This document shows positions 17,807-27,393 of a DNA stretch of 64,000 nucleotides, in pieces (the first letter of the stretch is position 1; each line of letters begins with the position of its first letter). The DNA comes from Runella defluvii. Its GTDB lineage: Bacteria > Bacteroidota > Bacteroidia > Cytophagales > Spirosomataceae. Location of the stretch: the NCBI RefSeq assembly GCF_014195535.1, contig NZ_JACIBY010000001.1, forward strand, positions 124,001 to 188,000. Direction: 5' to 3'. The notes below the pieces were generated by a model. That model was not told the DNA's origin. It saw only the letters and a list, made by a program, of their open reading frames with translations, and ran no database searches. The translations under genes and the position numbers were made by a program.

Positions 17807-19189
17807 ATGCGTACAGTTACAAAATGGTTATGTGCAGCCACATTGAGTGCTGCCGTTGTAGGATGCCAAGTTGAGCTTGCTCCTACCGAACAACCTTCAT
17901 CAACACCTTCACACAACGCTGCACGAGTTGGCCTCGACTATGTTGCCAACGAAATGCTCGTGAAATTTAAGGCAGGTACTACTTCCAGTAAAAAAGCGGA
18001 GGTTTTAGCGCGTCTTGGTGGAAAAGTCAAAGAAGAAATCTACACCAAAATGATGGAAAAATTTGGTGACGGACAAGAAGTATTACTTGTTGAGCTTCCA
18101 TTACCTGCCCTTGAAGCTATTGCTCAAGCCAAAGGCTTGGGTGAAATTGAGTATGCCGAACCGAACTACATTTACACAACTGATGCTACCTCTAACGACA
18201 CCTATTTTACCAATGGGTCGCTTTGGGGAATGTACGGTGCTGCCACAACACCCGCCAATCAGTACGGTAGTCATGCAGCGGTTGCTTGGGCAAACAACCA
18301 CACAGGGTCGAATACGGTTTATATTGGAATCATTGACGAAGGGTATATGTACACCCACGAAGACCTTGCGGCAAATGCAGGCGTGAATCCAGGGGAAATT
18401 GCAGGTAATGGCGTTGATGACGACGGAAACGGACTCAAGGATGATGTCTATGGCTGGGACTTTGCAGGTAATGATAATACCGTTTTCGACGGAGTAAACG
18501 ACGATCATGGTACTCACGTAGCAGGAACCATCGGCGGGGTCGGAGGAAATGGCAAAGGGGTAGCAGGCGTATGCTGGAACGTAAAACTACTCAATGCTAA
18601 GTTTCTAGGTTCTACGGGCGGAACAACCGCCAATGCAATCAAAGCGGTAGATTATTTCACTGATTTGAAAACTAGACATGGTATCAATTTAGTAGCTACT
18701 AGCAACTCTTGGGGCGGTGGAGGTTTTTCACAAGCCTTGAATGACGCCATTGTTCGGGCTAACAATGCGGGAATTTTGTTTATTGCGGCGGCTGGCAACA
18801 ACAGTAGTAACAACGATGCAACGGCCAACTACCCTTCTAACTATAACGTGGCCAATGTCATTGCAGTAGCGTCAATCACTAATACAGGGGCATTGTCAAG
18901 TTTCTCTAATTATGGCGCCACTCAAGTGGACTTAGGGGCTCCTGGTTCTGGAATTTGGTCAACTGTACCGAAAAAATCAGGAAATAAAGTGCTATCTGCT
19001 TATGCCAGCTACAACGGTACTTCTATGGCTACACCGCACGTATCAGGGGCAGCCGCTTTGTACGCAGCATCTAATCCTGGAGCTAGTGCTGCCACTATCA
19101 AAAACGCACTCTTATCAACTGTAACTCCAACGGCGTCACTCAGTGGCAAAACTGTAACGGGCGGACGCCTCAATGTGAGTACGTTCTAA
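17807..19189 (+). CDS. Subtilisin-like serine protease (S8), lipoprotein
   Basis: 460 residues. The signal ends in the lipobox AVVGC with Cys 20, so the protease should be lipid-anchored. An I9-type inhibitory propeptide spans about 45-125 (VANEMLVKFKAG ... IEYAEPNYIY). The peptidase S8 domain carries the full triad: D177 in IIDEGY, H234 in DDHGTHVAG and S406 in NGTSMATPHVSG, with oxyanion Asn in AAAGNNS near 331. An acidic insertion at 193-217 (GNGVDDDGNGLKDD) is probably calcium-binding. The mature enzyme would degrade proteins or peptides at the cell surface. No C-terminal sorting domain is present. Confidence 0.93.
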   Translation: MRTVTKWLCAATLSAAVVGCQVELAPTEQPSSTPSHNAARVGLDYVANEMLVKFKAGTTSSKKAEVLARLGGKVKEEIYTKMMEKFGDGQEVLLVELPLPALEAIAQAKGLGEIEYAEPNYIYTTDATSNDTYFTNGSLWGMYGAATTPANQYGSHAAVAWANNHTGSNTVYIGIIDEGYMYTHEDLAANAGVNPGEIAGNGVDDDGNGLKDDVYGWDFAGNDNTVFDGVNDDHGTHVAGTIGGVGGNGKGVAGVCWNVKLLNAKFLGSTGGTTANAIKAVDYFTDLKTRHGINLVATSNSWGGGGFSQALNDAIVRANNAGILFIAAAGNNSSNNDATANYPSNYNVANVIAVASITNTGALSSFSNYGATQVDLGAPGSGIWSTVPKKSGNKVLSAYASYNGTSMATPHVSGAAALYAASNPGASAATIKNALLSTVTPTASLSGKTVTGGRLNVSTF

Positions 19190-19206
19190 TCGCTATTTTA
19201 GGAATA

Positions 19207-19248
19207 ACAACAAAAAAGGGTTCTCAAAAGAGGACCCTTTTTTGTTGT
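19207..19248. terminator. Bidirectional terminator between the subtilase gene and lptD
   Basis: Arms at 19207-19225 and 19230-19248 pair around AAAA, with A-rich and T-rich ends, so it can serve both converging genes. The stem reaches the lptD stop codon. Confidence 0.88.
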
Positions 19249-22038
19249 CTAAAACCCGCCCTGATCGTAGAACGAACGGCGGCGTGAAAGTTTCAAATCT
19301 CGCAAAAGGGCGGATTTGGCGCGGATTTCAAAGTTGTAGTTGTTGACACGGAAGCCTGATCCCGCAAAAGGCGTCCAGTTGAACGACATTTCCCAGCAGT
19401 GCAAGTCGCGAATGATACCGATATTGGTAATAGAAGGTGCTTTGGCTACGACGTCAACGCCCGTCGAATACGTAAATTTCCACTTAGGAGTCAAGCTAAA
19501 GTCACCCTGCATGGTCAGGGCCTGAATGGTCGTTGCTTTGGCCAAGCCTTGTTTGGTGTATCCGAAGTTGTAACTAAAATTAACCGTCCAGGGAATGTTA
19601 AAATCGACATAGGCCGCAGGATTGGCATTAATCATCCGTTGTTGTTCTTCGGTATTAGGGGTATTGGCTTTTTTAGGCTTATCGGCACCTTTGGGGGCAA
19701 ACCGCGTCGAAAAGGCGATGTTTATATTTGACAATTTTGCCAACCCTTGGTTTGCCATCACCGAATACTTATTGATTTTACGTCCAACCGTACCGTAGGC
19801 CGCGTCTTGCACGTAGGCATAGGGGTCAAAACTAGCCGAGAAGTTGAAGTTTAAGTTTTTAAACAGCTGGGCATTGGCCGCCATGCTGATGTCGGACATA
19901 TTGAGCGAGTCGGCCATGAGGTTATACGAACCGTTCAAACTCAAGTTGTCCAAAATAGATTTTTTCTCAAACTGCTTGCCCGTAGAATCGGATTTAGGGC
20001 GGAGTTTGGCCTCAAATAAGTTGTTCAAACTCCACGAAATTGCGGCGGCGGAGGTACCAGAGGTCGTTAAGTTTCCACCTACGGTACGATAACGGTTCAA
20101 GTAACGCACTTCGCCGCGCTCATTCACCACCGTTTTTTCGTATAAATTCGACTGGTCGGGCACATAACTAATACTCGCCGAAGGAATCACGGTATGACGA
20201 ATGGCCTCCAAGCGTTTGCCTTTGATAAAAAATGTTCCGTAGAGGCGGGTGTTGACGCTGGCGCTGAACGAAACGTTGTTGGCAAAATAGAACCCTTTGA
20301 GGGTATCCACTTGTACTTTGTTTCCGCTGATGTATTTGTATTGAAACTTTTGTGTAAAGGCATCGCCCGACATCGAAATCCCTGGTGTGATGTTGATGTA
20401 GCGGAATAATTTAATGTTTGGCAAAGAAATCGGGATTGAAAAACGCCCCGTAAACTGTGAGTTTTTGATAAACTGGCTGAATGTTTCGGCGTTCAACGCA
20501 TACGTAGTGATGGGACTTGTGCTACTTCCGACCACGTTAGAGGGAGGATTCGCCCATACAAATCCCAAGCGTGCACTCGACGTATCGGCGTACACAATGT
20601 TGTTGTTGGCCGTCAGCCCTCCGCTGAAATCCATCCCCAAACGGAAACTTTCATACCACGCACCTGTTCCACCTTTGAGGGCAAAAGGAGCAATTTGGTT
20701 GATACCGAAGTTAAAATCAATGCCTGCGTCAATCGCCCCAGGGTCAATTTGTTTGCCTTCGGCATCTACTTTAGAGCGGTCGGGGAAACGCTGGTTGACG
20801 CGCACGCTAGTTCCCATTCGCGCAAATTGCCCAAACTGTTTGTTGTATTGTACCGACGACCCCGCCACGTTCTGGATGTAGCGTTGGGTGCTAAATTCGT
20901 TGAATTGGTTAAAACTATTGCTACCGATGTTGACCGAAGCGCCAAAACTCGACGTCCCGCGTGTCACGGGCGTGTGCGTCCAGTTGAGACTAAAGTCATT
21001 ACGTGGTTTGTTCAACACCTTGATTTCGTTTCCTTGCACGTTGCGGTTGAAGCGCAGGTTAAAGTTTCCGTTGAAACGGTATTTGACCGCATACGGCATC
21101 GCTAGTCCTATTCCCCAGCTTCCTCGGGAGTAAATCTGCCCCGTAATGCTCATGTTGATTTTATCACTAATCGCCCAGTAGTAGCCCCCGTCGCGGAGGT
21201 AGTAACCACGTCCATTGGGTTCTTCGCCGTAGGTAGGCATGATGAGTCCCGACGTACCGATTTCTTTTTTCTTAGGAATGGGGAAAAAACCAAAAGGTAA
21301 ACCAAGGGGCAAAGGCACATCGGCAATTACTAAATTGAACGGCCCCGAAATGACCTGTTTTTCGGGAATGACTTTGATTTTCTTGGCCGCGATGTGGAAG
21401 TGCGGATGAGTCAGGTTACAGGTTGTATAAATCGACCCACGAATGTACATATTGTCCTCGGCGTCTTTCTTTACCGTTGTTCCACGGATATTACCATCGC
21501 CTTGTTGGGTCACAATACCTTTAATAAATCCTTTTCTTGTCTTGAAATTATACCGCAGTTCTTTAGTGTCATACTTTTCGCCGTTGTCCTCAAAAATAGG
21601 TTCTCCAACCCATTTTTTGGAGGTTGTGTCGTAGGTTCCTTTGGCAAAAACCTCGTTGGTCGTCCAGTTTAAGCGAATGTAATCCGCCTGTAGCACAATG
21701 GCTCCATAGGTTACTTTGGCTTGCCCATAAAGATGCACTTCTTGGGCGGTTGGATCCATGATGGTCGAATCTTTGGCGCTATAGACCACCGTGCTTTTGA
21801 GGTCGCTTTGGGCTTGGAGGGTATCTTTTTTGGTGCTATCGGCATTGGCCATGGTGACTCCAACGCGAGGAAGTGAGGCCGAGCGCTTTTGGAGCGAATC
21901 GGGCGCTACAACGGGATTCGTTGGTTTACGAGGAAGTAACCTTTGGGCCATTAACCCAAAGTTGCCCATCAAGATTAGGGCCAAACATAGCAGCCAATGG
22001 GCGGCACTTGCGATACTCTTCTGTGTTCGTGGAGACAA
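19249..22038 (-). CDS. lptD: LPS-assembly protein LptD (Bacteroidota type)
   Basis: 929 residues. The chosen start is a TTG at 22038: it gives a sensible signal peptide (basic SPRTQK, then WLLCLALILMGNFGLMAQ). The next ATG would cut into the hydrophobic core. An N-terminal OstA/LptA-like beta-jellyroll (about 85-230: VHLYGQAKVTYGAIVLQADY, then VFAKG) is followed by a large beta barrel of about 650 residues rich in alternating aromatic residues. It inserts LPS into the outer leaflet together with LptE. Bacteroidota versions are longer and diverged from the enterobacterial form, as here. Confidence 0.88.
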   Translation of the reverse strand: MSPRTQKSIASAAHWLLCLALILMGNFGLMAQRLLPRKPTNPVVAPDSLQKRSASLPRVGVTMANADSTKKDTLQAQSDLKSTVVYSAKDSTIMDPTAQEVHLYGQAKVTYGAIVLQADYIRLNWTTNEVFAKGTYDTTSKKWVGEPIFEDNGEKYDTKELRYNFKTRKGFIKGIVTQQGDGNIRGTTVKKDAEDNMYIRGSIYTTCNLTHPHFHIAAKKIKVIPEKQVISGPFNLVIADVPLPLGLPFGFFPIPKKKEIGTSGLIMPTYGEEPNGRGYYLRDGGYYWAISDKINMSITGQIYSRGSWGIGLAMPYAVKYRFNGNFNLRFNRNVQGNEIKVLNKPRNDFSLNWTHTPVTRGTSSFGASVNIGSNSFNQFNEFSTQRYIQNVAGSSVQYNKQFGQFARMGTSVRVNQRFPDRSKVDAEGKQIDPGAIDAGIDFNFGINQIAPFALKGGTGAWYESFRLGMDFSGGLTANNNIVYADTSSARLGFVWANPPSNVVGSSTSPITTYALNAETFSQFIKNSQFTGRFSIPISLPNIKLFRYINITPGISMSGDAFTQKFQYKYISGNKVQVDTLKGFYFANNVSFSASVNTRLYGTFFIKGKRLEAIRHTVIPSASISYVPDQSNLYEKTVVNERGEVRYLNRYRTVGGNLTTSGTSAAAISWSLNNLFEAKLRPKSDSTGKQFEKKSILDNLSLNGSYNLMADSLNMSDISMAANAQLFKNLNFNFSASFDPYAYVQDAAYGTVGRKINKYSVMANQGLAKLSNINIAFSTRFAPKGADKPKKANTPNTEEQQRMINANPAAYVDFNIPWTVNFSYNFGYTKQGLAKATTIQALTMQGDFSLTPKWKFTYSTGVDVVAKAPSITNIGIIRDLHCWEMSFNWTPFAGSGFRVNNYNFEIRAKSALLRDLKLSRRRSFYDQGGF

Positions 22039-22058
22039 CTTTACAACTACTTTATTTG

Positions 22059-22066
22059 CAAAAGTA
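22059..22066 (-). promoter_or_regulatory. -7 box TACTTTTG upstream of lptD
   Basis: On the minus strand TACTTTTG fits TAnnTTTG and lies about 20 bases from the TTG start, implying a very short leader. This supports the start at 22038. A TTC about 16 bases further upstream is a weak -33 candidate. Confidence 0.45.
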
Positions 22067-22208
22067 CGGCATTCCGCGTTTTGAAGGGACGAAAGTTTGT
22101 TAAAAGTTATTAAAGCCCTTTTTTACCTCCCCTCAATTTGCTTCTCTCATCAGTAAAATCAGACGAGCCAAGTCTTAAAACGTCAGACTGTTAAACTTCG
22201 TATTTTTT

Positions 22209-23849
22209 ATGAAACACGTCTTTGCTGGGGTGCTAGTCATCGCCTTTCTACTGTCAAGTTTCAAGCAAGCGAATTTCGATGCTCCGCCGCCAAAACATCC
22301 TAATATTCTGTGGATTACGTGCGAAGACATGAGTTATCAGTTGGGTAGTTTTGGTAATAAAATCGTCAAAACGCCCCAGCTTGATCAACTTGCCGCCGAG
22401 GGTACGCGCTATACCAACGCGTTTGCTACTGCGGGTGTGTGCGCTCCTAGCCGTTCCGCGATTATTACGGGTATGTATCAACAATCCATCGGTACCCAAC
22501 ACATGCGTACCTTGGCCGCTTCAGCGGTGGCTTCCGACGCCTATCCGCCTGGTTTTAAGGGTTATTCGGCGGTTATTCCTGAGTATGTCAAATGTTTTCC
22601 TGAATACTTACGAGCGGTGGGTTATTATTGTACCAACAATTCCAAAGAAGATTATCAGTTTGAAGCTCCTCCGACCGCTTGGGATGAGAGTAGCACGCGG
22701 GCACATTGGCGCAACCGCCCCGATAAAAATCAACCATTTTTTGCCGTTTTTAATTTCACTGTCACGCACGAATCGCAGGTATGGGCGCGGTCGAAAGAGC
22801 CTTTGCTCGTCAAACCCGAAGAAGTCACCGTACCTCCTTACTATCCCGATACCCCAGAAGTTCGCCTTGATATTGCGCGACATTTGTCGAACGCCATGGT
22901 GATGGACCAACAAGCAGGAAAAATTTTGGAACAACTTCGGGAAGATGGTCTTGCCGACAATACCATCGTATTTTTCTTTTCCGACCACGGCGACGGCCTT
23001 CCCTACGTCAAGCGCGAAGTGACGCAGCGCGGTTTGCGGGTTCCTTTTATTATTAAAAATCCGTTTGTTCCCCAAAACCAACGAGGAAAAGTAGATAACC
23101 AACTGATTAGCTTCGTTGATTTGGCACCGACGCTGCTGTCGTTGGCGCACATTCCTATTCCCAAACATTTGCAAGGGCAGGCATTTTTGGGAGAACAAAA
23201 AGCCAAAAGCTCGCGGAAGTTTGTGTTTGCCGCCCGCGACCGCATGGACTCGGAATACGACCGCGTACGAAGTGTACACGATGGGCGTTATCAGTACCTC
23301 CGCAACTACATGCCCGAAAAACCGTACTACCAGAATATTCGCTACCGATTGCAACAACCGTCGATGCAATCCATTTTAAAACTCAAAGAAGCAGGTCAGC
23401 TCAATGCTACGCAGCTACGGTGGTTTAGTTCCAGCAAGCCTACCGAAGAATTGTACGATTGCCAAAGCGACCCCCACCAATTTGTCAACCTTGCCGATGT
23501 GGCTCAGTATCAGCAAAAATTAAAAGAAATGCGGGGCATCTATGACCGTTGGATTCAGCAAGTAGGCGATAAAGCCGCCGAACCCGAAATGGAAATGGTC
23601 GGTGGATGGTGGGGTGGGAGCGACAGCCCTCCGCAAACGCAAATCCCGATTATCTCCGTCAATTCTTCTAAAATTGCATTAACTTGCGCCACCAAAGGAG
23701 CCTCAATTGGGTACAAAAAACACTGGAAAGATGCCAGTTGGCAGGTTTATAGCCACCCTTTAGAGCTATCCCAAGGCGATTCGCTGTACGTGATTGCACA
23801 GCGGATTGGTTATCGACGTAGTGGAATTGTCATTTATCCTCAATTATAA
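22209..23849 (+). CDS. Sulfatase (formylglycine-dependent)
   Basis: 546 residues with an N-terminal signal. C78-A-P-S-R82 is the sulfatase signature, where Cys is turned into the catalytic formylglycine. Metal-site residues appear in WITCEDMSYQ (Glu39/Asp40) and FFFSDHGDGLPY near 258-270, and the family topology (GTRYTNAFATAGVCAPSR) is intact. The closest type is the N-sulfoglucosamine sulfohydrolase-like branch, so a sulfated glycan is a plausible substrate. After about residue 480 there is a small beta domain typical of bacterial sulfatases. An activating enzyme is not encoded in the window. The Gfo/Idh/MocA gene follows after 30 bases. Confidence 0.92.
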   Translation: MKHVFAGVLVIAFLLSSFKQANFDAPPPKHPNILWITCEDMSYQLGSFGNKIVKTPQLDQLAAEGTRYTNAFATAGVCAPSRSAIITGMYQQSIGTQHMRTLAASAVASDAYPPGFKGYSAVIPEYVKCFPEYLRAVGYYCTNNSKEDYQFEAPPTAWDESSTRAHWRNRPDKNQPFFAVFNFTVTHESQVWARSKEPLLVKPEEVTVPPYYPDTPEVRLDIARHLSNAMVMDQQAGKILEQLREDGLADNTIVFFFSDHGDGLPYVKREVTQRGLRVPFIIKNPFVPQNQRGKVDNQLISFVDLAPTLLSLAHIPIPKHLQGQAFLGEQKAKSSRKFVFAARDRMDSEYDRVRSVHDGRYQYLRNYMPEKPYYQNIRYRLQQPSMQSILKLKEAGQLNATQLRWFSSSKPTEELYDCQSDPHQFVNLADVAQYQQKLKEMRGIYDRWIQQVGDKAAEPEMEMVGGWWGGSDSPPQTQIPIISVNSSKIALTCATKGASIGYKKHWKDASWQVYSHPLELSQGDSLYVIAQRIGYRRSGIVIYPQL

Positions 23850-23879
23850 ACCCACGTTTAAACCCAAATCACTATTACT

Positions 23880-25022
23880 ATGTCAAAAACTCAAGTAGCC
23901 GTAGTAGGTCTTGGCTTTATCGGGCCAGCCCACATCGAAGCTCTACGGCGTTTGCCCGACGTTGAAGTAGCAGGTATCGCCGATTTCTCGGCCGAAATCG
24001 CCCAAGCCCGTGCCCAATCGCTCGGCACAGCCGCTTACGATTCGTTTGACGACCTTCTTCGCGACGATTCTATTGAGTGCGTTCACATTTGTACGCCAAA
24101 CTTTCTTCACTATGAGCAAGCCAAAAAAGCGTTGTTGGCGGGTAAAAATGTGGTTTGCGAAAAACCACTTGCCACCACCACTGCTCAAGCAGAAGAATTG
24201 GTAGAGTTGGCCGATAAATTGGGCTTGGTTAATGCCGTTCACTTCAACCTTCGCTATTACCCGTTGATTCGTCAGATGAAAACGATGCGTGAAAAAGGCG
24301 AACTCGGCGATATTTATTCGGTACAAGGTAGCTATTTGCAAGACTGGCTTTTCTTACCAACCGACTACAACTGGCGTTTGGAACCTTCGCAATCGGGTGA
24401 CTCACGTGCCGTTGCCGACATCGGTTCGCACTTATTCGACCTGATTGAATACATCACGGGGCTTCACATCACCGAAGTAATGGCAGATTTCAATACGGTT
24501 CACAAAACGCGTATGAAACCCAAGAAGGCTATCGCAACCTACTCAGGCAAATTGCTTCAGGCTTCTGATTACGAAGAAGTACCTATTACTACGGAAGATT
24601 TCGCCTCGATTTTGTACCGTTTCGACAACGGCAACACGGGCGTAGCTACCGTAAGTCAGGTATCGGCAGGGCGTAAAAACCGCTGTACGCTCGAAATCAG
24701 CGGTGCAAACCAAACTTTCAATTGGTGCTCAGAAACTCCTAACGAAGTATGGATGGGGCGTCGTGAAGTAGCCAACCAAGTATTGTTGCGCGACCCTGCC
24801 CTTGCCCACGAAGAAGCACGTGCTTTGATGACGTTCCCAGGTGGCCACAACGAAGGCTTCCCTGATACGTCGAAGCAGTTGTTCAAAGAAGTATATGCGG
24901 CAATTCGCAACGGAAAACCAGCCAATCCAACGTATCCAACGTTTGCAGACGGCTTGCGTGAGCTTCGCCTTTGCGACAAAATCGTAGAAAGTAGCCGCGA
25001 GCGCCGCTGGGTAACTGTGTAG
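23880..25022 (+). CDS. Gfo/Idh/MocA-family NAD(P)-dependent oxidoreductase
   Basis: 380 residues, no signal peptide, so cytoplasmic. The Rossmann start VVGLGFIGPAHIEAL (8-22) binds the cofactor, VCEKPLATT near 97 carries the conserved Lys-Pro, and the C-terminal sheet domain includes ADIGSHLFDLIEYITG, where Asp and His are usual catalytic residues. Members oxidise or rearrange sugars and inositols. The sulfatase directly upstream suggests carbohydrate catabolism, but the substrate is unknown. Confidence 0.92.
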   Translation: MSKTQVAVVGLGFIGPAHIEALRRLPDVEVAGIADFSAEIAQARAQSLGTAAYDSFDDLLRDDSIECVHICTPNFLHYEQAKKALLAGKNVVCEKPLATTTAQAEELVELADKLGLVNAVHFNLRYYPLIRQMKTMREKGELGDIYSVQGSYLQDWLFLPTDYNWRLEPSQSGDSRAVADIGSHLFDLIEYITGLHITEVMADFNTVHKTRMKPKKAIATYSGKLLQASDYEEVPITTEDFASILYRFDNGNTGVATVSQVSAGRKNRCTLEISGANQTFNWCSETPNEVWMGRREVANQVLLRDPALAHEEARALMTFPGGHNEGFPDTSKQLFKEVYAAIRNGKPANPTYPTFADGLRELRLCDKIVESSRERRWVTV

Positions 25023-25109
25023 CCGCTGATTAATTTGAAAATTAGCTAATTCGACAAAATTCTCATTTTCAAATTACCACATTTTCAAACTGTTGAATTA
25101 ATATTTCCG

Positions 25110-25117
25110 TAACTTTG
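25110..25117 (+). promoter_or_regulatory. -7 box TAACTTTG before the hairpin leader
   Basis: TAACTTTG matches TAnnTTTG exactly. TTG at 25093-25095 is 14 bases upstream, a short spacing, so the -33 element is uncertain. Transcription would start near 25124, just before a strong hairpin. Confidence 0.5.
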
Positions 25118-25123
25118 CGGAGA

Positions 25124-25207
25124 AAATAGTATTTTTACATCGTACCGCCACTGACCTTTATTCCTCTCTTTCAGGAGTTTGAAGCCAGCGGCAGTACGAT
25201 TTTTTTG
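25124..25207 (+). ncRNA. Hairpin leader: candidate attenuator or small RNA
   Basis: Arms 25139-25153 and 25186-25200 pair over 15 positions, with two positions that can form only G-U pairs, and the right arm runs straight into TTTTTT, as in an intrinsic terminator. An inner stem TCCT/AGGA lies within the loop. It sits between a -7 box and the amidotransferase start codon at 25234, so it could abort or permit transcription of that gene, act as a short RNA of about 80 bases, or simply terminate the upstream oxidoreductase transcript. No known riboswitch class is recognised. Confidence 0.5.
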
Positions 25208-25233
25208 TTAAGTAAATAGAGAGAGACATCACA

Positions 25234-26103
25234 ATGGAGCCACTAAAGATTGCCATTTTGGACATGTACGATGGGTATGCCAACGAAGGAATGCGTTGTA
25301 TCAAAGCCATCACGGAGCGTTTTGTAAATCAAGAAGGAATGGAGGCAACCTATGAGGTATTTGATGTGCGCCAAAAATGTGAAGTGCCTGATTTGAGTTT
25401 CGATATTTTTATTTCTTCGGGAGGGCCAGGCAATCCTCAACCAGTGGGCGAACCGTGGGAAAAACCTTTCTTTTTGCTCCTTGACCAGATTTGGCAATAC
25501 AACCGCCAACCGCACCATCCCCGCAAAAAACACCTTTTTTTGATTTGTCACTCCTTTCAAATGGCGTGTTTGCACTGGGGCGTTGGATTGGTTTGTAAGC
25601 GCGGCTCGACCTCTTTTGGGATATTTCCGATGACCAAAACACACTTCGGCCAGAAAGAACCGTTTTTCAAAAACTTGCCTGATCCATTTTATGCCGTTGA
25701 CTCGCGCGACTTTCAAGTAATTGAGCCTAATCATCATCATTTAGAACGGATTGGGGCAAAAATTTTGGGGATTGAAAAAGAACGTCCGCACGTGGCGCAT
25801 TTGGAAAGAGCAGTGATGGCGGTACGCTTTTCTCGTGAAGTATTTGGGACGCAATTCCACCCCGAAGCCGACGCCGAAGGGATGCTTCGTCACTTCCAAA
25901 AAGACGAAAAACGCGAAGGAATCATCAAAAACCACGGGGAAGAAAAATACAACGACATGGTAACTCACCTCCAAGACCCCGACAAAATCATGCTTACCGA
26001 AGCATCTATCATTCCTACTTTTCTCCAAAAAGCCGCCGAACAACTCAGTGCGAATGTCGTAGTTAGCATGCAAAGTGAGATGAATGTCGAGGTTAGAATG
26101 TAG
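25234..26103 (+). CDS. Class I glutamine amidotransferase-like protein
   Basis: 289 residues. The triad of a class I glutaminase is visible: nucleophile C105 in FLICHSFQM, H209 and E211 in GTQFHPEAD, plus the oxyanion loop SSGGPGNP at 61-68. It would split glutamine and pass ammonia to a partner. The first 200 residues resemble the GMP-synthase-type glutaminase fold; a C-terminal tail of about 70 residues (EGIIKNHGEEKYNDMVTHLQ ...) is extra. The elbow ICHSFQ differs from the usual G-x-C-x-G. An ATP-grasp-like gene follows after 90 bases, so the pair may form an amide-forming ligase. Confidence 0.87.
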   Translation: MEPLKIAILDMYDGYANEGMRCIKAITERFVNQEGMEATYEVFDVRQKCEVPDLSFDIFISSGGPGNPQPVGEPWEKPFFLLLDQIWQYNRQPHHPRKKHLFLICHSFQMACLHWGVGLVCKRGSTSFGIFPMTKTHFGQKEPFFKNLPDPFYAVDSRDFQVIEPNHHHLERIGAKILGIEKERPHVAHLERAVMAVRFSREVFGTQFHPEADAEGMLRHFQKDEKREGIIKNHGEEKYNDMVTHLQDPDKIMLTEASIIPTFLQKAAEQLSANVVVSMQSEMNVEVRM

Positions 26104-26193
26104 CGTGTCGAATGAAGTTTTATTTGGAGAAATTGATTTGTTGATTACTTTTGGTTGATTATCGAATCATACTTGGTAAACCTTTTAGTTCCT

Positions 26194-27393
26194 ATGATTA
26201 CACAACTTCGACAAACGTACAACGCAGCTTTCAGCGAGGAAAAATACAACGAATTTGTTGCGGGTATTCACACCGATTGGCCCAATCAACTCGAATTTAG
26301 GGTAGCAGAAACGCCCGTTTTTGTGCCAAAATCCTTAAAAAATAAGCTCATTGAAGCCTGTGAATCGTTTGTGGATGTGATTGTGGGAAGCGAGTTTAAA
26401 AACCAAACCCAACCCGCCATTCCTGCTGACCAAAACGTACCAAACGAAAATAATCATAGCTCATTTTTGGCCATTGATTTTGCCATTTGTAAAGACGCAC
26501 AAGGTGAGCTTGTGCCTCAACTAATAGAGTTACAGGGCTTTCCGTCGGTTTTTGGGTTTCAAAGCTACGTCACCGAGAAGTTTCGCAATTATTTCCCGAT
26601 TCCTGCCGACTTTAGCAATTATTTCAGCGGGGTGCGTACGCAAGCGGAGTACATTGCCAAGCTGAAAGAAGTAATTGTGGGCAACGAAAACCCCGAAAAT
26701 GTCATTTTGCTGGAAATTTATCCAGAACAACAAAAAACCCGCATCGACTTTGCCGTAACGGACGCATTTTTGGGGGTAAAAGCAGTTTGTTACACAAAAA
26801 TCAAAAAGCGTGGACGGGAATTGTTCTACGAAAAAGACGGCCGCGAAATCCAAGTCAAACGTATATATAACCGCTTGATTTTTGATGACTTGGGTAATTT
26901 CCCTGACCTTCAAACGGAATTTAACCTTACGGATGATGTGGACGTGACTTGGGTAGGGCATCCCAACTGGTTTTTTCGCATCAGTAAATACACCCTTCCA
27001 TTCCTCAAATCTCCCTACGTACCCGATACCCGCTTCTTGAGCGAATACGGTGGGCAATTTCCTGCCGATTTAGAAAATTATGTCCTCAAACCTCTGTTCT
27101 CATTTGCAGGAAGCGGCGTAAAAATCCACGTTTCTCTCGAAGACTTATCATCGGTTGCTGACCCTGAAAATTGGATTTTACAGCGAAAGGTGGCTTACGA
27201 GCCGATCATTCAAGCCTTGGATGGGCTGGTGAAATGTGAGATTCGTATGCTTTATGTATGGGAAGACAATGCCCCACGCCCGCAGTTGCTCACAAGCTTG
27301 AGTCGCTTGAGTCGCGGCGAAATGATTGGCGTTCGCTTCAACAAAGACTTTACGTGGGTAGGAGGAAGCACTTGTTTTTACGAGCCTGACTAA
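26194..27393 (+). CDS. ATP-grasp-like protein, probable partner of the amidotransferase
   Basis: 399 residues from the ATG at 26194 (MITQLRQTYNAAF); the frame is open to a TTG at 26155. No family is recognised with certainty. The C-terminal half looks like ATP-grasp: YVLKPLFSFAGSGVKI (Lys and Gly-rich loop), WILQRKVAYEPI and a later EIRMLYVW segment in the order expected for nucleotide-binding Lys, hinge and Arg/metal-site residues. The N-terminal part has FLAIDFAICKD and PQLIELQGFPSVFGFQ, which recall carboxylate-amine ligases of the glutathionylspermidine-synthase type. Next to a glutaminase, amide or peptide-bond formation on an unknown carboxylate is the best inference. Confidence 0.65.
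   Translation: MITQLRQTYNAAFSEEKYNEFVAGIHTDWPNQLEFRVAETPVFVPKSLKNKLIEACESFVDVIVGSEFKNQTQPAIPADQNVPNENNHSSFLAIDFAICKDAQGELVPQLIELQGFPSVFGFQSYVTEKFRNYFPIPADFSNYFSGVRTQAEYIAKLKEVIVGNENPENVILLEIYPEQQKTRIDFAVTDAFLGVKAVCYTKIKKRGRELFYEKDGREIQVKRIYNRLIFDDLGNFPDLQTEFNLTDDVDVTWVGHPNWFFRISKYTLPFLKSPYVPDTRFLSEYGGQFPADLENYVLKPLFSFAGSGVKIHVSLEDLSSVADPENWILQRKVAYEPIIQALDGLVKCEIRMLYVWEDNAPRPQLLTSLSRLSRGEMIGVRFNKDFTWVGGSTCFYEPD

Noticed and set aside
22608-23369. A 253-codon open frame opposite the sulfatase gene
   Set aside because: Lies wholly inside a gene with a complete sulfatase signature and has no family features; an artefact of the complementary strand.
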